Position numbers and translations under genes: made by a program. 64,000 bases of DNA from Tomocerus qinae. Taxonomy: Eukaryota > Arthropoda > Collembola > Entomobryomorpha > Tomoceridae. Location of the stretch: positions 3,658,001 to 3,722,000 of the forward strand of contig CM034547.1 of the NCBI GenBank assembly GCA_020055645.1, read 5' to 3'. This document shows, piece after piece, positions 58,491-64,000 of the stretch. The notes below the pieces were generated by a model. It made no database searches. It had not been told where the DNA came from and saw only the letters and a program-made list of their open reading frames with translations. The stretch's first letter is position 1; each line of letters begins with the position of its first letter.

Positions 58491-60515
58491 ATGGCAAACC
58501 CTTATTTCATTTTAATCACATTTATTTTACTCCTGGGTTCAGCTGAAAATGCAATCGGCAAATCAGAAAACCGACTTGGAACAAATCAGGTACACCGTAC
58601 ACCCTTTCTCTTTAGATTTCTATTAGTATTTTTAATTTGTTTTGAACAATCTTCAGGTGAGATTTTTTATTCAATTTGTTTGGATAATGATTTGATCTTT
58701 TACATGCAAGTTCATACTCACGGCTATGACTCAATATACAATATCATAAGATCTCCCAGCTATTACTTGGATCATGGTGCAAGTTAAATGATACATGATG
58801 TAGAGAGTATTTCTATCCAGCAAGTGATTCACCCCCAAATTGTCAACACTATAGCCTTACCTAAAAGGTGTTGACAATTTGGGGTTCTCCCCCAGTAGTG
58901 CATAGGCATTGATAAATAATGTAGCAACAAAATATTCTAAAGGTAAGATTAGCTGCATTTTTATAAATCCATTCTGAGCTCAATTTCGTGTGATAGTGAT
59001 TTGATTTGTACAAATGTACGTATTTTAATGCGATTCTTTATTACGTATTAGGAAATAGACACAAAAACCTCAGGTGCAGGTGATACCGCTTGTAAAAATG
59101 CGTTTGAAGGATTTGGTGTTCATATGGGATCTATTGGTCACTTGATAAGGGCGAGTCCTCAACTGATAGAAGAATTAGCAGATACACTCTACAATGATTT
59201 ACTTTTGAGGCAGGTAAAAATTACATGGAAAGTATTCTACAGAAGTTGTTGGCTTTAGTTTAGTGGGACTGTGCCAAATAAAACAATTCTCATACAAATA
59301 TGTTGATAGTTTATGATTTTGTAATACAGACGTTTTCGAACATCATATGAGCCATTTTTTTCTCCTTCGGAAGATGTGTATGATATATCCTGTCAAAATC
59401 CCTTCAGCTGCACGTGGAACTTGATGCATAGGGCCATGGCAAAGTACCCGGATGCAACGTATATGGCTTCGATCTGGAGTCCGCCCTATTATATGAAAAA
59501 TGCAGGGGATGGGTTGAAGATTGAGTACGAGTCTAAATACTACCAGTACATCAAGAACATCACGGAACTGATAAAGTCAACATTTAACCAAACGATTGAA
59601 CTCGTTTCCCTTGTAAATGAGCCAGAGAACTTTGTTGTTAGTTGGGATCATTGTAATATGGGTCCACATCAGCTTTGCAGAATGGTGGAAACTTTTAACG
59701 ATCCTTTGGTGTCCGCCTGCACGGAAAATGCCTGGTTCTCCATTACAAATGTGTACATGGACTACAATAATGCAGGAGTCAGCTGTCGACGAGCTTGCAA
59801 GACAATTCTGACACATGCCTATGCAGTTAACTTCAATTTGTCATCGCCCGACTTCCTCTCCGCTTCCTACGACAAAAACGAATATCGCTCTAGATTTGAA
59901 CAACCGATTTGGCAGACTGAAGTCTCAAGCACTTATGGAAATGCACATCTGAATCAAATGGAAGAAGGCCTAACGTTGGCAAAGAACATCATCCAGTTTT
60001 TAGGAACAACTTGTGTCTCCAGATATTACTTTTGGATAGCTTTTACTTTTGGACATTCAGGAGAGTCTCTCATCTGGGCGGATGAAATTCAACAGACGCT
60101 AACCTTTCCGAAGAAATACTTCGTGTACAGACATTTCACGCTCGCCGACCACGAAAATCCCTACTCGAATATTAAGAGATGTGATCAAGACGTGTTTAGT
60201 GGACTCTGCCTTCAGTTTAGTAATACAAATAAGCAACAATCCACGTCAGTTTTTATCAATCAAAATGAAAATGCCACCTTTGCTGCTAATTTAAAAAGAT
60301 GTGACGTATTGTGTTGCACAACCAAGGAGAGTGATTACACTTGTGACTATGAAAAAGAAGCATTGATACCATCCTTATCAGTGTGCTCGTGCAAAACTGT
60401 AACAGAAGCGACTAGTACAACGGAAAGTTCAAATGGACATATAAAATTGAAACAAAGTTGTGCTATTTTGATAATTAATATCATTATTTTCTCTTTTCAT
60501 GTAAAATTATTCTAA
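58491..60515 (+). CDS. GPI-anchored GH30-type glycoside hydrolase (glucosylceramidase/endoglycanase-like)
   Basis: Three exons (58491-58589, 59052-59209, 59330-60515), about 480 aa. Signal peptide MANPYFILITFILLLGSAEN. Then KNAFEGFGVHMGS, the usual N-terminal GFG motif of GH30. Further on are WSPPYYMKN (WSPP motif); VSLVNEPEN with the acid/base Glu; IWQTEVSS with the nucleophile Glu; and a C-terminal beta-sandwich region (KYFVYRHFTLADHE). The end is Cys-rich (CDVLCCTTKE, CSCKT), then a Ser/Thr stretch and a hydrophobic tail (CAILIINIIIFSFHV) that looks like a GPI signal. Such enzymes cleave beta-linked glucose, xylose or similar from glycolipids or polysaccharides. The exon 2 donor that keeps the frame is a GC site (TTGAG|GCAGGT). 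The overlapping canonical CAG|GTAAAA would frameshift. It is either a GC-AG intron or a damaged gene. Confidence 0.7.
58833..58884. repeat. Perfect 17-bp hairpin in intron 1 of the GH30-type gene
   Basis: CCCCAAATTGTCAACAC (58833-58849) and its exact complement at 58868-58884, with an 18-base loop. Confidence 0.8.
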
Positions 60516-61979
60516 TTTCAATGCTAGTTGACTTTCGCCAACTCACCAAATAATTAAATAATTTTAATAACTGTTTCACGCAATCTCTCTGTAAATCTTT
60601 TCATCCAGAAGAAATAACATTCTATATCACTTGTCATACTGCCACTAATATATTTAATCACATAAAGTAAAAAAGTCGTCTTTAATCTTACAATTTTCAT
60701 TGCATAAACTAGTTAAACGCAGGAGGGCAGTGGAATAGGTATACTAATTTAAACAAAAGGCTGTAGTAATCAAGAAGTACCTTGGAGAGATTTTTCTTTC
60801 AAGATAAACTATCTTTTCAATCAATCATGCACTTCAAAGTGTTAGCAAATCAAACTCAAACTGGATTAAGTGTATTACGGAGATTTGATCACTGCTACCG
60901 AAGGCAGCAATGAATATCCTTATTCCGTAGTCTATTACTGTCAGCGCTAATCGAAGACTCAACAAACAGAGTATGGTATAAGTCAGATAAGAAAAATTGC
61001 ATTACTACGATCAACGTTGCTAATAATCTATTTTAAATGTGTTGACTAATGCTAAACAACGAATGGTTGTATTTATTCATTCCTGTAACGAATATGACTT
61101 ATAAATAAATCCTGCTTAATTAGTGAAACCTAACTATGCAATAACAAATTATTTTGCATTTCAATCAATTAGAGCAATATGAAACTCCATGTCCCACGGT
61201 TTCATTTATGGTGTATAATATAGCAGGAGTTGTCTTATGCTATGATATTCTGATTATAGGAATTTAAATGATTACATAACCACCCTTGAAACGTACTGAA
61301 TCAAATGACGGATAATGTAGCAATTACGTGATTAATTATAGGAACTGTTGATCCTTCTGCGTGACAGAAATCCCATTCTTTATCAGCTGCAAATACCTGT
61401 CAACATGTAGGGCAGAGTGGATTAATAATTGTGGTCGTTATTTATGTAATACAAAACTCTTCTCAACCTCACTATTCATTGGAAAGCTGACGGAGACCTA
61501 GACCTACTCAGTCTGGTAAGTGATAAAATAGTAGACTTTATCTTCTTTAGATTTTTAGAAATTAAAAATGAAATATAGAGAAGAGGAAGGAAGAAATGAT
61601 TATCTTCTTAACTTGACCCTTCCTATTTCATTTTTTCAACGATAAACTCGTAACCCCCCTTCCCACGTTATGCATATCTGTAGAGTTATGAATCTGGGAA
61701 GATAATTGGATTACCTTAGATTTCCTCCCGGGTTAGATCTCCTCCCCTCTTAAACTACCTCCCGGCAGACTTCCTACCTGTTAGACTTCCTCCAGGTTAG
61801 ACTACCTCCCGATACGAAAAACATACAGATACGGCAGAATGAAAATCGAAACTTGAATATCTATCGAAAGTTTTGATTTCCATTCAGCTTTACTCTAGAT
61901 TTTTGTACAGACATTTCAATGTAAAAGAGTACAACTTATGTTAATATTTTACAATTTACCTACAGAGCCAAGAAGTAAA
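60516..61979. other. Intergenic stretch; degenerate Pro-codon-like repeat near the 3' end
   Basis: No supported exon up to the next gene. At 61716-61815 there are about five to six degenerate 17-20 bp units of the form TTAGACT(A/T)CCTCCCGG. TTACCTACAG at ~61957-61966 may be the acceptor of a 5' UTR intron of the next gene. Confidence 0.45.
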
Positions 61980-63359
61980 ATGCAGCCTTTAGTTTTGGGA
62001 GCATTTGTTGCATGTGCTCTGCTGAGTGCAGGAGTGACCGAGGGAGCAAACTTCCAGACATCTGCGGGATTCGAAGGATCGTTGTATGCCAACGTTGCCC
62101 GTCCTCGAGGGATGATGGTCGATGAGGCTGGAGATGTTCTCGTCGTATCTCAAAACTCAAATAGAATTCTGGCATTGAGGGACACAACCAACAGGGATGG
62201 CTCGATCTCAGCTGATGAGAAGACAATTGTGGACGCTGCAGGGCTAAGACTCAACCACGGTATTGCTTTCCACAGCGGCTTCCTCTACGCCTCCAGCGAA
62301 ACCACCGTTTACCGTTGGCCCTACACCCCCGGACAATTCTCGACTATCACCGTCCCTGCACAGACCGTTGTCCACAGCATTCCCCCCAGGGGACACAACA
62401 CCAGAACACTCGCCATTAACAGCCAAGGCATGTTGCATGTCAGCGTTGGCTCCAATGCCAATGTCGATCAAAATTCCGATCGCGCCAGAATCCGAACCTT
62501 CAATATGAACCAAGCTATCCCCGAAGGTGGAATCGAATTTATCTTTGGCGGGGTAATTATTTCATAGTCCGATTAATTAATTAGCTTAGTTACTCTATTT
62601 TACAGAAAATATTTTGTAGGTATTCGCTGATGGACTTAGAAACGAAGTTGGATTAGCATTCGACTCGAATGGCGTCCTTTGGGGAGTTGAGAACGGCGCG
62701 GATCAATTAAATCGCCCAGATATCGGAGGAGATGTCCACAATGGAAATCCTGCCGAGGAGATGAACAAATTCAACCGCCCTGTAGGAACCCATTATGGCT
62801 ACCCCTACTGCTTCAGCACTTACAACTTGCCAGGCTATGAAGCTGGCACTCAATTCGCTTGGCCATCGTTTATGAATGACGGAGTCCACACCGACACCTG
62901 GTGCAGAAACACAGCCAATGTAATAACTTCTGCACTCAATAATTACTTTTCACATCAAAGTATCAAACTGTATAAAAATATGGATTTGGATATATTTAGA
63001 ATCAACCTCCAGCACTTGCCATGCCAGCCCACGTTGCACCCTTGGGAATTCAATTCTACGATGGAACAGGATGCGGCGAGATAGAAGGAGCTTTTCCATG
63101 CAGCGCCACTGGAGACGCTTTCGTCGCCTTTCACGGATCTTGGAACAGCGACCAGAAAGTAGGCTACAAGGTTGTCCAAATTAAATTCCAAAATGGTGAT
63201 CCCACAGGAGAAATGACTGACGTCATCTTCGAACCAAATCGCCAATCTTGCGGAGACTGCTTCAGGCCAGTTAATGCCGTCTTTAACAAGAAGGGACATT
63301 TGATCATCTCTGTGGATGACAGCAATGAAGTCTTTAGAGTTACATACAGTGGAGCCTAG
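61980..63359 (+). CDS. Secreted beta-propeller sugar dehydrogenase (L-sorbosone dehydrogenase-like / PQQ GDH-B family)
   Basis: Three exons (61980-62552, 62620-62919, 63000-63359, all phase 0) give 410 aa. Signal peptide MQPLVLGAFVACALLSAGVT. The body is a six-blade propeller of the soluble quinoprotein glucose/sorbosone dehydrogenase type. It has ARPRGMMVDEAGDVLVVSQN, the conserved LNHGIAF with the catalytic-type His, LHVSVGSNANVDQNSDRARI (VGS-N), GGVFADGLRNEVGLAFDSNG (GLRN), GGDVHNGNPAEEMNKF, and YGYPYCF. Later come DAFVAFHGSWNSDQKVGYKV and a DDSNEVFRVTY end. In bacteria and fungi these enzymes oxidise sugars at a periplasmic or extracellular site. Four to six cysteines suggest extracellular disulfides. 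The gene has animal-type introns. Its codon third positions are more GC-rich than the neighbours'. Acquisition by horizontal transfer followed by intron gain is possible but unproven. Confidence 0.75.
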
Positions 63360-63390
63360 ACCTAGATAATTATTCGAACTTTCTCATTGG

Positions 63391-63396
63391 AATAAA
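63391..63396 (+). terminator. Poly(A) signal AATAAA
   Basis: AATAAA ~30 bases after the dehydrogenase stop codon. Confidence 0.5.
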
Positions 63397-64000
63397 TATT
63401 TATTTCCGAATTGTTCTTCAATTTCTTTCCATGACGGAGTTGACATTTCTTTATGAATCACTTTTAATCACAACTGTTAGGTTATCACATTCATTAGAGG
63501 TTCGTGATGAAAAACCTTTGCAATTTACTATGCATATAAGACAAAGTACTATTGAATGGGAATAATTAATTAGTCAGAACATTGAATTATGCATATGGCT
63601 TTTGGCATTCAGGTGAATGAATTGAATACATGATAAGATTTGAATAGGAATTAGTATGACAAACAAGATTGATTTCCTTTGTCTGATTTTAGTACTGCTT
63701 GTGTTAAAATTGAAAACTATTCATAATAAATAACATTAACAGAATCTAGAAATACTGCTTATTTTGCTGGTTGATTTCTGTAACTTGACATGACCTTTAG
63801 TTACTTTTATGTAAATGATGGTTCTATTTAATTCACATCGGATGACCAACTTTGTACATTTATATTCATCTATACGTATTACTGTGCACTGTGCAGTCAC
63901 TGTATTATGCAACATTCCGTCAATCTAGCGAAGATTCTAAAGGATATATTTAGTGAGCAAGTACCCCAAAATGTTATGAAAGTGTAGCCGACATGTGACA
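63397..64000. other. Intergenic stretch to window end
   Basis: AT-rich, nothing recognised. Confidence 0.4.

Overview
This is a eukaryotic nuclear window, AT-rich, with spliced genes. Almost every gene resolves into exons with GT..AG introns and matching reading-frame phases. I see no bacterial-style operons, CRISPR array or rRNA. Metazoan families (axonemal dynein light chain p28, alpha-arrestin, CYP2-type P450, Dumpy-like EGF modules), short TTAGG/CCTAA telomere-type motifs and many miniature inverted-repeat elements point to an arthropod. A small hexapod such as a springtail would fit, but the species cannot be proved from the sequence.

Layout. 549-851 (+): last exon of a seven-helix receptor. 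2.5-19 kb (all -): a cluster of secreted, low-complexity genes. These are a Ser/Asn/Gln-rich protein (2507-3957), a basic repeated-exon protein (4793-6467), a tiny secreted peptide (8146-8373), a Gly/Pro protein with three tandemly duplicated exons (10083-12508), a protein ending in about two dozen PPPPGDGS-type repeats (15064-16571) and a 71-aa secreted protein (18679-18972). Where a first exon is visible it encodes a signal peptide and ends in phase 1, and several members share a P-(I/V)-I-R motif. This is the part most likely to be undescribed. 20.7-32.4 kb: two Cys-rich genes with EGF/Dumpy-like modules, one on each strand, separated by a repeat-bearing intergenic stretch.

33.5-63.4 kb is a denser, mainly + strand housekeeping/metabolic block: group II PLP acidic amino-acid decarboxylase, alpha-arrestin, a small membrane protein (-), a beta-1,3-glycosyltransferase-like protein lacking its DxD motif, a Lys-rich protein of unknown function, an F-box protein, dynein light chain p28 (DNALI1), prostaglandin reductase 1-like oxidoreductase, a cytochrome P450, a GPI-anchored GH30-type glycosidase, and a secreted beta-propeller sugar dehydrogenase (L-sorbosone dehydrogenase-like).

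Mobile DNA: at least seven inverted-repeat elements. They include a hAT-like MITE with a perfect 8-bp target duplication, an 840-bp nested foldback, a 176-bp element carrying telomere-type repeats, and two TA-flanked foldbacks inside one arrestin intron. The oddest coding feature is in the P450 gene, where a 20-bp unit carrying a 3' splice site is repeated seven times, so the acceptor chosen decides the reading frame. I worked out all exon models by eye from splice signals and phase, with no transcript data.
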